Shown: one piece after another, positions 47,144 to 59,542 of the stretch
How the letters are laid out: every line of letters starts with the position of its first letter
Numbering within the stretch: the stretch's first letter is position 1
Assembly: GCA_022496205.1 (NCBI GenBank)
Contig: WTXD01000023.1
Location: forward strand, 310,001-374,000
Length of the DNA stretch: 64,000 nt
Direction: 5' to 3'
DNA from: Gloeopeniophorella convolvens
Taxonomy: Eukaryota; Basidiomycota; Agaricomycetes; Russulales
Notes under the pieces: model-generated
Database searches by the model: none
What the model was told of the DNA's origin: nothing
The model's input: only the letters and a program-made list of their open reading frames with translations
Program-made: the position numbers and the translations under genes

Positions 47144-47777
47144 GTCCCAGTCATGATGAGTGCACGCAGACGTATCTACTTATTGAGCGGCGACAGATCT
47201 ATCTTGAGATTTGGGGTTACCCTCTGTTATCGGCACGGGTTGTGGGTGCTGGGCGGCTGCGCACGCAGCGCAGTAAGTTATAAGTGCCTGTGTACTAGTA
47301 GATAGCGTATCGTTCTTGCTGTTTTCGGTCGAGACAGGGAAGATGAATGGCGCGGCAGCGGTCAGATGGCCGCTGCGGTGACGCACGCGCTTGATCACAT
47401 CGAAGATAGCCTGAGAGTCTCCTGTGCACGAGGGCTTGCGCAGTTGGCGAGGCCACTGGCGTACGGGGCCATGGCATCACCTGACACTGGCGTTGAGTGG
47501 GTGCTTGTGGGTGCTTCGGGGGCCATGGTGGTCCCAGCGTGTACGCGGGCCTACGCGGGCGTGCCCCTCGACGCCAATCACGCGTTTGCGCGCCGCGCCG
47601 TATCGCGATCGCTTCCTTTGTGCCCTGACATAATTTTGCCCATTCATCATGAAAGGGCAGCCACGCCCTCCCTTTGCCACTCCCGCAGTCCTTCCTTTGT
47701 CGCCGGCGACCTTTTAAACAGCACCGAACATCTCAGGCCACCCGTCCACCCCCACATCCACTCGACACCCTCCAACC
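47144..47777. other. intergenic, no gene seen
   Basis: 3' flank of the protease and promoter side of the RGG protein. No supported frame. Confidence 0.5.
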
Positions 47778-50755
47778 ATGCCCCAACGCGCCGTAACGCC
47801 CCCTCCGCCAGAGGACGAGCCGAAATACCTCACTGTCGTACACCCGTATCCGCTCAATGCCAACATGGAGCTCTCCGACGACCGCCGCAACTTTGCGCTG
47901 TGGCTCGCATGCTGCACGGGGAAGGATCCCATCTATGCCTTCTTTCACCAGCCAGCGGTGAGTGGCAACGCTATCTTCGATATCGCTTCCTAGCACCATC
48001 GCGGACGGACGGGCGGGGTGTCGCTGCGGGCTCGCTGACGGGAATTTCGCCGCTGGGGCTCGAGCGTGGGCGGCGTGAGTGAGTCCCGTGCGCCGGCAGG
48101 CGCCAACCAGATTTGCATCCTCCCATGCCCGATATGGCCTGCATTCCTTTTCCGACGCCGCCATGTCTGGCCTATGTGCTGACGCGTGAGGTCATGGCTA
48201 CAGAGGCCTGGTATGGTCGTTATCGAAGTCGACCGCGACTTTGACAGGTTCGACGACCTCTTAGGACTCCACCAGTGGTCCAAGTTCGTCCGGAACCCAA
48301 CCGAAGAACAGTCGGGCAAGGTGACCAAGGTATTCTGGTGTACCTACAACACAGGGCGCCTCGTTCAGAAAAATGGTAGGTGGCACATCACTCTAATCCT
48401 TTCATCCCATACTGAAGAGAGCGTAGGTTGGAAGCGTATCGATATCCAAGAACACTGGTTCCAAGGGTGGCACCCGAACAACAAGTAGGTGTCCAGCTGG
48501 GGGAAGCTGGGGGATGACTGCAAGTGTGAATCAGAGTTGACCACCCAGTCGCAGGAAGATTCGGTACCCATACCCCAAGACTAATTACTGCGAAGTTCCT
48601 TCGGAGGCGAAGACCGGCATCCCCATGTGCCGTCCTCTTCCCCAGAAGTCTTTCCCTGTTCCGCCGCCTACGCCGGCTCCAGCAGGTAAAGTGTCTACCA
48701 TTGCTTTCTCCATGAATGTTGCTTACCGAATCCACCTCACAGTTGGATCATCGGCCTGGCTGGCTGCTCGGAGCGGCGTTGTCCTTGCGGATCAGGCACC
48801 AGGATCCAAAAAGAAGAAGAAAAAGGCTTCAAAGACCGACAGCGTCACCGGTGTGGGGAGCTCAGGACCTCCTTCTCAAATATCTACGGCGTCGTCTGTT
48901 TCGGCCTCTGCGCTGGCCACTTATCGCGCACGACAGGATGCATGTATGTGTTGATAGATTTCGCGTGAGACGTGGATGCTGAAGAGTTCCTTCTCTAGGG
49001 AAAGGCGGCCCCATGTCGGCTCCTCCACGCGCATCGGGGTCAGTATCGCGCGCAGCTAGCCGCACCAACAGCAGCTCAGGCGCCAGCGCCGCATCCCGGT
49101 CATCCAGCTCAGTAGCACCCAACACGCCCCCAAGTATCGCCACCCCACCTGGCCTGGACGTCCAGCAGCTCACAAGGCAGCTCGGCACGTATCAGCACTT
49201 CGATTGGAGCGAAGACGTCGACCGATTTGAAGAGGACGCGCTGGATACCCGAACAGAGAGCGACAGTGTCGAGATCTACCTCGGCCCCGACGGGCTCAAC
49301 ACCCCGCCTGTGCGTGGGCCACCGATCGTGGATCAAGGATACGAGTCGGACGAGTATGGTGACGAAGACGTGCCGCGCACCACCGCAAAAGCCATGGCTG
49401 CCTTCTCGGTCTCAGCGTCGTCCTCCGCATCTGTATTCGGCGAACACCCGGACGAGGAGGCACCGGCGGCGGAGGCGGTCGATGCCGCGAACCTCTGGGA
49501 GGACTACGCCGCTCCGCGCAAGGACGGACCGACGCGCGTGCGCATAATCAAGAAAAACCAAGAGGACGAGACCTGGGACTGCCCCGAGCACGGCCCAATG
49601 TGCCGCCCGGGCATTTGCAAAGCGCGTGCGACCGTTGAGCGCGAGCGGCGCTTCGAGGCGGAGCGCAAGGAGCGAGCTGAAGAGCGCGCGCGGTGGGAGG
49701 AGCGCCGGCGCCGCAAGGAAGACAAGGAGCGCCGCCGCGCGGAGGCGGAGCTCGCGCGCATCAGTGAAGATGGCGACAGCGACGACAGCGACAGCAGGAG
49801 CGGCCGCAGCAGCAGGAGCGGCAGCCCGGGTCCGCGGTCCGGCACGGCGAGCCCAGGACCGGACCAGGGACCTGTGGTCGACGGCGAGGACTGGACGAAC
49901 CCCGCGCCGCTGTGGGACGACGCTGGGGACGACGCGCGCTCGACGGTCAGCTCGGCGCGGCGCGCGTGGTCTATTGCATCGTCCGAGCACGGCGGCGACG
50001 GCGACGACGCGCGTAGCGTCGTCAGCGCGCACAGCGTCGCCAGCGCGCGCAGTGTTGCTAGTGCACGCAGCGTTGCCAGTGCGCGCAGCGCCGCCAGTGC
50101 GCGCACGACGACGACTGTCTCGAAGGCGTGGACGAACACCTCGACCCCGTGGGACCCACCGAAGAAGGGCGCGGCCGCGCAGGCGAAGACGCCGCCGTCT
50201 CAGGCATGGGAGACGCGCAGCAACGCGAGCGAGGCACGCTCGGCCGCGTCGAATGCGTGGACCAACTCCTCAACGCCATGGGACCCGCCCAAGCAGGGCG
50301 CTTCCAGCACGCCCGCCCAGCAGCGACCCGCCCAGACGTGGGACACGCGCAGCAACGCGAGCGACGCCCGCTCGGCCGTCTCGAATGCGTGGACGAACTC
50401 TTCCACCCCGTGGGATCCGCCCAAGACGACCGCGCCTGCGCCTGCGCAGCAGTCCGCGTCCTCTGCGCGCGGCAATGGCAACGCGGCAGCTTCGAGCCCG
50501 AACTCGCGCGGTACGTGGCCGGCGCCCGGCGCTGCGCAGCAGACGGGTGGCTCTGGACGCGGGCGCGGTGGAGTGCGGGGCAGGGGCAGGGGTGGATGGG
50601 GCGCCGCACCCGCTGCACCGGCGGCGAAGTGGACGAACGCACAACGGGGTGGGAAGGATGGATGGGCCGCTGGGGGCGCACAGCCACAGGCACCGCCGGC
50701 GCCGACTGCCAGCGCGAGCGCAGCAACGTGGGGAGACGAGGATGTAGTGTGGTGA
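47778..50755 (+). CDS. disordered RGG-box protein with WTNSSTPWDPPK repeats
   Basis: Six exons: 47778-47957, 48204-48375, 48427-48484, 48555-48685, 48743-48943 and 48999-50755; 832 residues. The N-terminal 150 residues are globular and well conserved in style (YLTVVHPYPL, VVIEVDRDFDRFDDLLG, KVTKVFWCTYN, GWKRIDIQEHWFQGWHP). A Lys tract (SKKKKKKASK) follows, then Ser-rich linkers, a Cys patch WDCPEHGPMCRPGICKA, a charged helix (EAERKERAEERARWEERRRRKEDKERRRAEAELA), an RSVASA octad series, three copies of AWTN-x-STPWDPPK about 45 residues apart, and an RGG/GRG box near the end. It suggests RNA binding or condensate formation; no family name is known to me. Intron 1 is unusually long (246 nt). Confidence 0.85.
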
Positions 50756-50997
50756 AGTCCGTTACGCTTGGCCGGTCGTTCTTGCTGGTTGCAGCCTTCG
50801 ACGCAGAGTGATACAATTTCGTAGTGTCAATTCGAATACTCCTTTGTATGTTAGCGTGCCCGATCCCTTATATATACTAAAAATGGAACTTGCTCGATGA
50901 GCAGTTTTTAGTCCGTCGGGAGGGTATAACACAGGTGCCATTATAGGGACAGATAGAATACAGCGGGGCGTCGTGCGGTCGGCTCCAAGCACCATCA

Positions 50998-51966
50998 TCA
51001 GCCAAAGTACTTCCATATCAGATAGAAGCAGAAAAATGTGAATGCCGCGCCGGCCCAGAATATGTACATGTCCTGGGTGCTGTGCATAGCCCCATCAGCA
51101 GCCGTACAGGGCGAGGCAACACATAGCCGGGACGCACCTCCGCCGCTCTATCCACCCGATGACATCGCGGCTAAGCCCGAGTGTGTTCGCGGCGTCCAGC
51201 AAGCGCCGCTGCGTGCCCTTGAGCACGTTGCGTTGGTCGACGAGGCTGTCAAGCACCTCGCGGCCCTGCGCGAGGAAGTCGTCGAGCGCCGTCTCGGTGC
51301 TCTGCACGAAACTGTGTTCGCGCAGGGCGTGCTCCTCCCGGCTCGCGGCCATGAACGCGGACGGGGGATTCGCGCGGAACGGGTTCTCGGACGCGGTGTC
51401 GCCTGTGTCGAACGCGGAGCTCGAGGCGAAGCGCCGGCGCGCATCCGAGGCGCCAGGGGTGAGCGGGGTGCCCGTACTCGTGGAGAAGAGCTCGGTGCGC
51501 TGTGTGGCCGCGCGCTGGAGTACGAAGCAAGGTGAGCACCACGCGTGTGGTGCCTACGGCGGAGCAGGGCGTACCTCTTCCTTGATGCGTTCGAGCTCTT
51601 TCCGGAACTCTGAGTAGTCACTCCGGAACTTCTGTACCCGCCTGGGGAAGGGGAACGAGGTCGGTGCCTTGGGGCGGGGACGGGGGCGACCGCGAGAGAT
51701 GCGACACGTACGAGGAGGCCTTCTCCTGCTTGGCCTTGATGATCTCTCTCCGTGCCATGGAGTCATAGTCGTCGATTGTCCGACTCATGCCTGCTAGTGA
51801 CGCAGATATCTGCCCTGACAGGGGATACAGGTCAGCGGTTTCCGGGGCGTTTCAGAGAGATGAAATGACCTAGGAGGGAGGCCGAGGTGTCACCATTACG
51901 AAGACGCTCGAGATCAGCCTGTATTGAACTCGTTTGGCGTACGCCGAGAGTGTAGAGGGAGTTCAT
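50998..51966 (-). CDS. BOS1: Golgi Q-SNARE of the Bos1/membrin (GOSR2) family
   Basis: Five exons: 51966-51870, 51814-51712, 51641-51575, 51499-51138 and 51079-50998; 236 residues. The start MNSLYTLGVRQ matches the family and was preferred over an in-frame ATG at 52056. An N-terminal helical part (SIQADLERLRNG, SRTIDDYDSMARREIIKAKQEKA) is followed by a Ser/Pro linker, the SNARE motif HSFVQSTETALDDFLAQGREVLDSLVDQRNVLKGTQRRLLDAANTLG, and a C-terminal anchor (MYIFWAGAAFTFFCFYLIWKYFG). It acts in ER-to-Golgi vesicle fusion. All splice phases agree. Confidence 0.92.
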
Positions 51967-52749
51967 CGCAGAGAGCAGCTGAGCCGCAGCGTTGAATGAT
52001 GCAGCCGCGTTTGGGCCATGCGCGTGCCTGGCCGTGGGAGGCGTGGGAAAGGCCACGTTTGGTAATGAGCAGACTTTCCATTATTCGATCATTTTGGGCG
52101 GACAATAGCAGCGACGGTCTGCCTCTGTCCCTCGCCCGTATACTTATACCGGCGTCCCCCAGACAATACCACGCTTTCCCTCTCGCACAAACCACCATTT
52201 TCCTTGCGGATTCATCACTGCCTGTCTGTCCGACGTTCTGATTAAAACCCGGCACCGGTCAGACTTTTCCATGTGACCCGAGCGCACACACTTAGCTGAG
52301 TAGCAATTTGTTTTCATACAGTAATGACTTCGAAGCAGACACGTAAAACTCTCATCCACTCGATCTGCCTCGCATACCACACATAAAACTGGCCCCCGAG
52401 TCGCCGCTGCGGGGGGCCTCTTACTCCCTCAGCTCCGCGCTTTGCTCGCCTCTGGCGCTAACCTCAGCGCGCGGACACCGCCGGCCCACGCTCCATTGAT
52501 TGATCAGAGCCCACTTGCTGTGAGTCTACTGTCCTTGGCTCCGCACCACTAGGACTACCCCTGGGTGTATTCTTCCATGGCTTATATGCACCACCCTTAG
52601 GCTCTCCTACTGTCCCAAAACTCTCCCGCCGTCCCAGCGTTAGGCTACAGGTACGTACCTGCGTCCAGCCCGCAACAGCCATGCGTTCCGCTTCGGAGCT
52701 CGTGTTGTTCGGCATATATGCGTATATGCTAACTCGCCCGATAGACACG
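51967..52749. other. divergent intergenic region, no gene seen
   Basis: Promoters of Bos1 and of the F-box gene. A TATATA-like motif lies near 52716. Confidence 0.5.
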
Positions 52750-53973
52750 ATGCACACCATCCTCCCGATCGAACTCGTGGACATGGTGTTCACATGGGCC
52801 AGGTTCATTCCCCAGAAGGACGTTGCGGACTTCAGAACACTCGCCGCATGTTCTCGCGTGTGTAAGGATTGGAGAGCGCCAGCCCAGGCACTCCTGTTCC
52901 GCGACATTCCCATCTCATTATGTCACCACAAGCGCTCCCTGTTCATTCGCTCGCTTTCTGGACGACCTTCGCTGGGACGGCACATACGTTCGTTCGGGAT
53001 AGAGATTTCAAGCCCTCCAGTACCATGGGGTCGCGACCCTCCCAAGCTATCTCCGAAACGCTTTCGCAACGCCGTCGCTGATTTTATCAACATCCTCACG
53101 CACGCCCCCAATATCACGCGCCTGGCCATAGACATAGACGGCGAACTCGAGGCCGAGGACGTCACAAAGCTTGAGGCCATCGACCTCCGGCACATGGACG
53201 TCCTCAACTGGGAAGGCCGCCCAACATCCTCTGTTCTGTACCAGCTTCTCGCATTGTGGCCTTCTATCCGTTATCTCCGCATCGATCACATCTACTTCGA
53301 CCCGCTCCCCGACGACGCGCGCCTTCGTGCGTTGCGCGGCCTCTGCGTGCGCGACGAGCTCTCTGAGGGTGCCATGACCTGGCTCCTCCCGCCCGCCGCT
53401 GCCGCGCAAGCTCCGCTCCGCGAGCTCCAGTTCGAGAGCGGCCTGCCCTCGTGCTGGGCGCTCAAGGACGTCGAGGCACACGCGCCTGCACTGCACGTGC
53501 TTGCGGTCGACAGGATCCCTCCCCAGGGTTTCCTCGACTCGCTCACCGCGCTGCGCGAGCTCGCGTTCTGCGAGCTGCCCTGTGCGCCCCTGCGCCTCCC
53601 GCGCGGCGTTCGTTGTGTCCGGCTGCATGCCAAGTACCAGCGCCGGCCACATCAGGGCCCGGGGCCGGGTTCTAAAGTAGATGCACCGTCAAGCGAGATT
53701 CGGGAAGAAGGACGCAGTGACAGAGGCTCGGGATCAGACGAGGTGGGCTACCTAACCAGGGCCCTTGCGGAGCTCCCCGAGTTGGAGCTCGTCTGTGCGA
53801 CACGCCAGACACCTGAGGGCGTGCTCGCCTCTCTCGAGGGGCTCTGCCGCGAGGCGCGTGTCGAGTTCGTTGTCTACGATCGTAGCGCAATTTTCTCTGT
53901 GAGGTCACGTCGCACTTCTTCCCAATGCAATGCTGACTGCACTATGCTCCAGCGATGGCGCAGCCTCATCTGA
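52750..53973 (+). CDS. F-box/LRR-like protein
   Basis: Exons 52750-53898 and 53953-53973; about 389 residues. The frame is open from 52681, but the ATG at 52750 places the F-box at the very start (MHTILPIELVDMVFTWARF...DFRTLAACSRVCKDWRAPAQALLF), as usual in mushroom F-box families. The rest is a string of irregular Leu-rich repeats (ITRLAIDID, SIRYLRIDHI, PLRELQFE, ALHVLAVDRI). Intron 53899-53952 is 54 nt and free of stops, so its retention keeps the frame and adds 18 residues before the RWRSLI end. A substrate adaptor for SCF ubiquitin ligases is the expected role; the target is unknown. Confidence 0.75.
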   Translation: MHTILPIELVDMVFTWARFIPQKDVADFRTLAACSRVCKDWRAPAQALLFRDIPISLCHHKRSLFIRSLSGRPSLGRHIRSFGIEISSPPVPWGRDPPKLSPKRFRNAVADFINILTHAPNITRLAIDIDGELEAEDVTKLEAIDLRHMDVLNWEGRPTSSVLYQLLALWPSIRYLRIDHIYFDPLPDDARLRALRGLCVRDELSEGAMTWLLPPAAAAQAPLRELQFESGLPSCWALKDVEAHAPALHVLAVDRIPPQGFLDSLTALRELAFCELPCAPLRLPRGVRCVRLHAKYQRRPHQGPGPGSKVDAPSSEIREEGRSDRGSGSDEVGYLTRALAELPELELVCATRQTPEGVLASLEGLCREARVEFVVYDRSAIFSVRSRRTSSQCNADCTMLQRWRSLI

Positions 53974-54753
53974 CCAATCGAGTAGGCCTTGTACTTCTCG
54001 TAACGGGGTCTTCCGCTCGCTAACGCCCAAATTCCAGCCCAGTTTTCTTTCGCGACGGCTGTGGCTTTTCCCATTCGGCTCAAGTGTTTATTTCTTGTCT
54101 CTTATCACCCTCATCATCATCTCCACAACAAGGAAGTTCGTCGGCAATAGTTCGTGTGGCAGACACACGTCGGGACTTGTAATTTGTATGGACTACCGGC
54201 TCCTATCTCCTCTCGGAACCCTAGATCAATCGCGACTTTTATTTACGCAAGCTTTCATGTCTGCTTCCAGCTTTGGTGGTTCTGGACGACCACGACAAAC
54301 CACATATACTTACCTGGTGCGTGAAACTCGTGACGCGTCAGACCTGACTTGGTGGATTTCCTTTTCCGGAAATGGCATGCCCAATTTGGGAACTGATGTT
54401 TCCTCTTTGCTGTGCATGGTCCACATATTCGGATTGTCCTTGACTAATCGCAGAACCACATATTCCACATCTCCCCCTCGCCACTAAATGCACCCCGAAT
54501 CCTCTGTGCCGTCACACTCGGACACGCGCAGCCTTGTTCCCTGTGTCCTGCAACAGTGTCCGCAGAAGACTCATTCTCATCAGAAGGTTCGAGCGCAGCC
54601 GGCCGGCGACGGAGCTGCCTGTCACGCGTTCCGTTCAACAGAGGAGGCCCTTATAATCCGCAGACCTTCACTAGGGAGGTCATTGCTAACCCCCACTCCC
54701 TTGCTACCCACCCACCCGCTACCCCCACTCACCTGACTTACCTTCCCGCAAAC
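53974..54753. other. intergenic, no gene seen
   Basis: A 185-codon frame (53930-54487) has no motif. Probable promoter of the membrane-protein gene. Confidence 0.45.
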
Positions 54754-55650
54754 ATGGAGCTCGTCCAAGAACCCGAGATCAAGTTCACCTTCACTGAGGA
54801 CTTCAACCGACTCGTTTGGTTTGTCAAGCGCTACAACAACTCCTACATCGAATACATCCGCGTTGCGCGCATGTATCTCTTTGGCACGCCCATTCGGCGC
54901 CTGGATTGCGGCTTCCAGCGCGCGACGCCTATGTGCGGTTCTCTCACTCCGTCATGAATGTGCTTACACAACTCCACTGCGCTGGAATCTAGGTGCATCC
55001 GCGTGAGACTCTACTCGAGCCAGCAAAAGAAACGCGAGGTGGCGTTCATCGACGATGAGGTCGACTTTCCCCTCGAGCCGAATGGTGGCCTCAACTTGCG
55101 CCGCGTCAAGCTCTACTGGGGCATCAACCTCTCCGCGGTGAGTTTCTATCACCGACCAGCTCGTTCTGTGCGCGGTCTGAACGCGCGATGCCACGTATGT
55201 AGCCACTTGAGCCCTACAGTTGGAAGCTTTTTAAGCCCTGCAAACACGACCAGCTTTCCGGCGTCGCGGTGCACAATCTTTCCGATGGCAGGCGCAACCT
55301 GATCGAACTGCTCTGTACGCACCGTCCCTACCCATTGCTCGCCACCCAAACTTACCTTGCGCCATACAGTCAATCCTATTGAATCCGATGAATACAAGCG
55401 CGAGGAGCTTGGCACGTGGCGTCGCGAGCTGAAGTGGCGACGCCGCGTGCTCGCGGACGACCCGGTCTGGTACATGAATCGTCTCGTCGCGCTCTGCTTC
55501 CTCTGGTGGCTTCTATCGCTCATCCCGGAGGCTCTCGGTGCGGCGTGGTCTGCGGCTGTCGCGCTCCTTGTTACAGCATCATTGGCCGTACAGTGGGCGC
55601 GCTCGCTCATGCTCTCCGTCCCATCGCGGGCGCGCACACAGTCGTTCTAG
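54754..55650 (+). CDS. conserved-looking membrane protein of unknown function
   Basis: Four exons: 54754-54932, 54993-55137, 55203-55314 and 55370-55650; 238 residues, phases consistent. The N-terminal 150 residues are soluble and sheet-rich (ELVQEPEIKFTFTEDFNRLVWFVKRYNNSY, GGLNLRRVKLYWGINLSA, VAVHNLSDGRRNLIELL). A basic patch (YKREELGTWRRELKWRRRVL) then precedes two membrane helices (LVALCFLWWLLSLIPEALGAAW and AAVALLVTASLAVQWA). I do not recognise the family. It could be an ER or mitochondrial membrane protein. Confidence 0.65.
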
Positions 55651-56008
55651 CGCTGTTGATGACTCAGCAAAAGCCGCTCTGTGTATGGTTGTCGTTGTTG
55701 GTTATTGACGTGCGTCGTCCTTGTTTGTTATCATTAAGCCCCCGCCTACGCGCGGGTCGCTCTTATGCTCCCTTGTTCTTTGACATTATGCTCTCCTCCA
55801 CTATATGCCCCATGCCTAACCATACCTACTATGTCTGCCCTTGTTTTCTCTCCGGTCGTGTTTGTTGTAATGCCTGTTGTAATGTCTGTTGTACATAGCT
55901 TTCCGTCCCGTTGCCAATACAAAACTCTCAGAACAGACGTACACACAAGAGCATCGAATTGCGCGTGACTTGAATGGTCATACAGGCGGCCACCGGCGCA
56001 CGAGTACA
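55651..56008. other. convergent intergenic region
   Basis: Holds the 3' ends of the membrane-protein gene and of eIF3b; T-rich, no gene. Confidence 0.5.
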
Positions 56009-58617
56009 TCACTCCACAACCTCCTCAACCTGCTCGACGACTTCGTCGATCCAGACCTCGATCTCCTCCTTGGCTTCCTCCTGCTTGCGCGCTGGCTCGA
56101 TGCGCTTTCCACGCTGGCGCTTCGCGTCCGCCGCGTCCTCCGCCGCGCGCAGGCGCCACGCGTTCCACTCGTCTACCGCGCGCTTGCGCTGCGCGACGAG
56201 TTCTGCGCTCACCGTCGTCTCCTCCGCTGCATCCGCCTCGTCGAACGCGCGTGCATACTCGCGAAGGTTCCTTCGCACGGCGAGCTTCTGTTCCTTCGTG
56301 AGCAGCGACGGCGGGCGCGGCCGCCACAGGAACTGCTTGAACCGGTCCAACAACAGCTTTTCGATCTCCTGTCCGCGGAAGTCCCAGATCGCGTAGCCGT
56401 TTTCAATCTGTTTTGCGCCGCGTCAGCCGGGTTTGGGGGGGATGTGGGATGGCACGCACCGTGTGAGTCCAGGCGCTCGCGGCGGTGGCGAGGTAGCGCC
56501 CGCTCGGGTCCCACTCGACATCGGTCACCCCGTAGTGGTCCGCAATGCCGAGCTGCTGGATACCCGTGCCCCATTCCTCCTTTGACACCTCCTTCTTAAC
56601 CGTTTCATCCGAGTTGAAGTCGAGGTCCCAGAACTCGAGCTCGGACTTGGACATCGAGCCGACGGTGGCGAGCACGACATGCCGCCCGCGTGGTGACCAC
56701 CGAATCGTGTTCGTCGTGCGATTTGCAAGTGTGCCTGTGGCTGTCTAGTTAGTTTTGTGGGGAATGATGGGGGAACTTGACGATTCGCACGCAGGAGCTT
56801 GAAGTCATTCTTGCTGCGGTCCAGCTGATAGAAGCTGATATCTGTCTTGATGGTGACGCCAGGTCCTGGGTTGCCGAGGTTTGGGTCGCTACTCGCCACG
56901 ATGGCAAAACGTTCGCCCTTTGGTTCCCAAGAAAAGTCCGTGACGGTATCTATATCCCACTGTCATCTACATGAAACTTGAAGCCCATACCCAACGTACC
57001 TTTGAGCTCGACAACTTCCACGGGGTAATCCTTCTCACGGACACGGAAAATCTCGAGGTTGCAGAATATCGATTTCTTTGTCTTAGTATGGCGGTCGACG
57101 CGTACGCAGAGGAAGTCGCCTTGGTTTTGCCAGTACAATCGGCACTTCAAGGGAGGTCAGCCCGGTCATTCCGATTAGGACGAGAGTTTGGACAGATACC
57201 TCCGAGACGTTGAACAAATTCTTCTGGCGAAGGACTGCCCGACCAGGGAAATTGAGTAGTGTGACGCGGGCGGGCTGGTTGGTAACTTCAGGTGTCCAGT
57301 ATGCAAGCATGCTCTCGACGGGCTTTTTCGTAGTCTTTGTGGAATCTTCCCTATCATTTTCACCGTGGGGACACCACTCAAAGTCGACCACGCCGTCAAT
57401 CTTGAGACTCTTCTTGCCCTGCAACCCCATACCTGGCAGCTCATACACGCTGATTTGCTGGCCGGGCGTGAGCCGTGCGGTGTATTTGTCATCTGCGCTC
57501 CACTTGAGCGCAGGCCAGGCCATCTGCTTCTTCGTACCTTCGCCTTCGGGGAGGATCGAGGGAAAGGTGCGCAGGAGATGGCCGGTCTTGATATCCCATA
57601 CAGCGATGTTGTTGCCCTCATCTTCTGCTGAGAAGAAGCGGGGACCTTGTGGCATGTCTTCCGAAACGACAATAGGTTCATGCGACCAGGTAACGAGGTA
57701 CTGCTCGCAAGGCGAGAAATCGATCAATCGGACGAGAGGGTGGAAGAAGCGCGCTTGGAGCTGGAAAGAAGGGCCACCGTATAGGCGGACACCCTGTCGG
57801 TGGAGGGTGGCGATGTAGGTGCCAAGAGGAGACCATGAGACGTATAGCTCTGTCCGTAGGTTATTCTGGCGGATGGTGAGCGACAATTCCTTCTGATATT
57901 TGCGAGACGCACAGTATCCTCGTATGCAGTCTCACACTGTGAAGGTCGTCCATGCCACCGTATTGAGACCTCGTCTCCACGATACGTCACATACTGATCG
58001 CGGCCTTGAGGATCGGCCAGCCAGGCGCGGAGGTGCTCCTGCGACACATAAGTAAGGTAGGTAAAGTGTGGTGTGATGTGAGATTAATGACGCGCCTTTG
58101 GTTGATACTCCTCACGATGCGGCTCTACGTAGGTTTCGTCCAGGTCGGCGAACTTTTCGATATCCGTGAAGCGATTGACGAGGAATGTGTGTTTGGCGTC
58201 GAACGGATGGCCATTGAGCTCGTTGAGTGCATAGGTAGCTGCATCCGCGTTGCGGAATTCAATGAATGCATATCTAAATTCTTATGAATTACCCTACCCA
58301 GAGACACAGTAAAGAGGCGTACCCGTGGCTCTTTCCGGTCTTGTCGTTCCATGGCATGGAAACGTCATCGGGCTTGATTGCTGCGCCTTTGCGGGTAAAT
58401 TCCTTCGCGATCTTTGCCAGTAGCTTCTCGAGTTTTGACTTGTCGATAACGGGGATGCCGTCGATGACTAGGATGTTATCGAAGCCCTCCTCGAGACGGA
58501 CCCTGTACCTAGGTGAAACTTTTCAGCTGATGCCTCGGTGACACGAGCGCAGCGCACTCACTTTTCTTCGATATCCGAGTAGTCGATACCATCGTCAATA
58601 TCACTGGTAACTGACAT
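56009..58617 (-). CDS. PRT1: translation initiation factor eIF3 subunit b
   Basis: About nine exons with phase-consistent introns. Start [19 protein letters not shown] is acidic as in the family. An RRM follows ([37 protein letters not shown]), then [13 protein letters not shown]. The WD40-like propeller gives the typical [90 protein letters not shown] and [16 protein letters not shown]. The C-terminal helix that binds eIF3g/i is present ([15 protein letters not shown]...) and ends in an acidic [12 protein letters not shown] core cytosolic subunit of eIF3, essential for 40S loading. A 47-nt intron after CETAYEDT must be removed to keep the propeller intact. Confidence 0.95.
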
Positions 58618-58785
58618 GGCGTCACTCGGCAATGTGTCGACTGACTTTTAGAGGTACGAGCAAGCAACTTGAGAAATTATCAATCTCGAGTCCGTCGACC
58701 CGCGGGCGATAGACCGGTAAATGCCGAGGCGCGGGGTACCTACAAGGAGCGTCGTTCCCACGGCTCCGTAATATCCGGATCGTCA

Positions 58786-59120
58786 TCAGGACGACGGTCC
58801 CAACCGCACTTCCAGCCACGCCGCACGGCGAGGACAATATAGCATGGGTCCACTTCTAGGCAGCCGTATGCCCACCGATTCCAACTCAGTGAGCTCTCCC
58901 TTCCTCGCCTCGCTCTTCTGTTTCCCCCCATCGGGCTGCTGGAACAGGCTGTTGGTGACTTCAAGTCCGCCCATATACTCACATCCTCTCGTGCGGCACT
59001 GGCCTGTCCGAGCGTGTGTTTGGAGCACTTCGCAAACGTTACAATGCTGGGTCTCAATGACAAAGAGCCAGGAAGACGTCTTAAAAGAGCCTCGTCGTCC
59101 TTTGTACTTACAGACTTCAT
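58786..59120 (-). CDS. small zinc-ribbon protein, family not recognised
   Basis: Model: Met-Lys-Ser in a first exon ending GTAAGT, a 65-nt intron, then HCNVCEVLQTHARTGQCRTRGC...ending RLGPSS; about 91 residues. The four cysteines in CxxC and CxxxxC look like a zinc ribbon. The frame before the Met stays open (GIELLGVIDHPPGPATEV), so the true start may lie in a further exon beyond 59160. An overlapping 128-codon frame (58740-59126) shares the DNA but splits the cysteine pairs. Divergence from eIF3b, whose start lies 170 bp from the stop, is very tight. Confidence 0.45.
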
Positions 59121-59490
59121 GTTCACCTCAGTTGCCGGCCCCGGAGGATGATCAATGACACCTAGGAGCTCAATGCCTCAAACCGCCCTGACCAGCGTGA
59201 CAAACCTATCAAAGAGGCCTCGCATAGTCAGATTACCTCGGCGACTGCCCGAAGCCGACTTTTTTGATATTCATGACATGGAAGTCCAACATAGGGATAA
59301 CGCAGCATGACTCAAACACCGACGAACAGCGCATAATACCGTGGGGTTCTATAGATTCTTCTTGGTCGAACGCCGTTGCATTAGCACGGTGTGGGTCTCT
59401 GGGCTACTGATGCTGACGGACATGACCTTCGATAATTATGCTCCTGAGACTTGCTGGCGGCAAGTTTACCTACACCATGCAGCGAGACGC
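59121..59490. other. intergenic between zinc-ribbon gene and SDR
   Basis: May hold a 5' exon of the zinc-ribbon gene and the SDR promoter. No further gene seen. Confidence 0.45.
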
Positions 59491-59497
59491 ATAAATA
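59491..59497 (+). promoter_or_regulatory. TATA-like box of the SDR gene
   Basis: ATAAATA lies about 50 bp upstream of the ATG at 59543. Confidence 0.55.
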
Positions 59498-59542
59498 GTG
59501 ACCTTGCCTTCTCGTCGACTTCTAACATCCAGCTCGATCCAG

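Noticed and set aside
49412..50139. Long minus-strand and +2 frames across the RGG gene
   Set aside because: They are mirror frames of the GC-rich repeat coding region; the plus-strand gene has consistent introns and domains.
53930..54487. 185-codon frame after the F-box gene
   Set aside because: Ser/Thr-rich with no domain or signal; starts inside the F-box 3' end.
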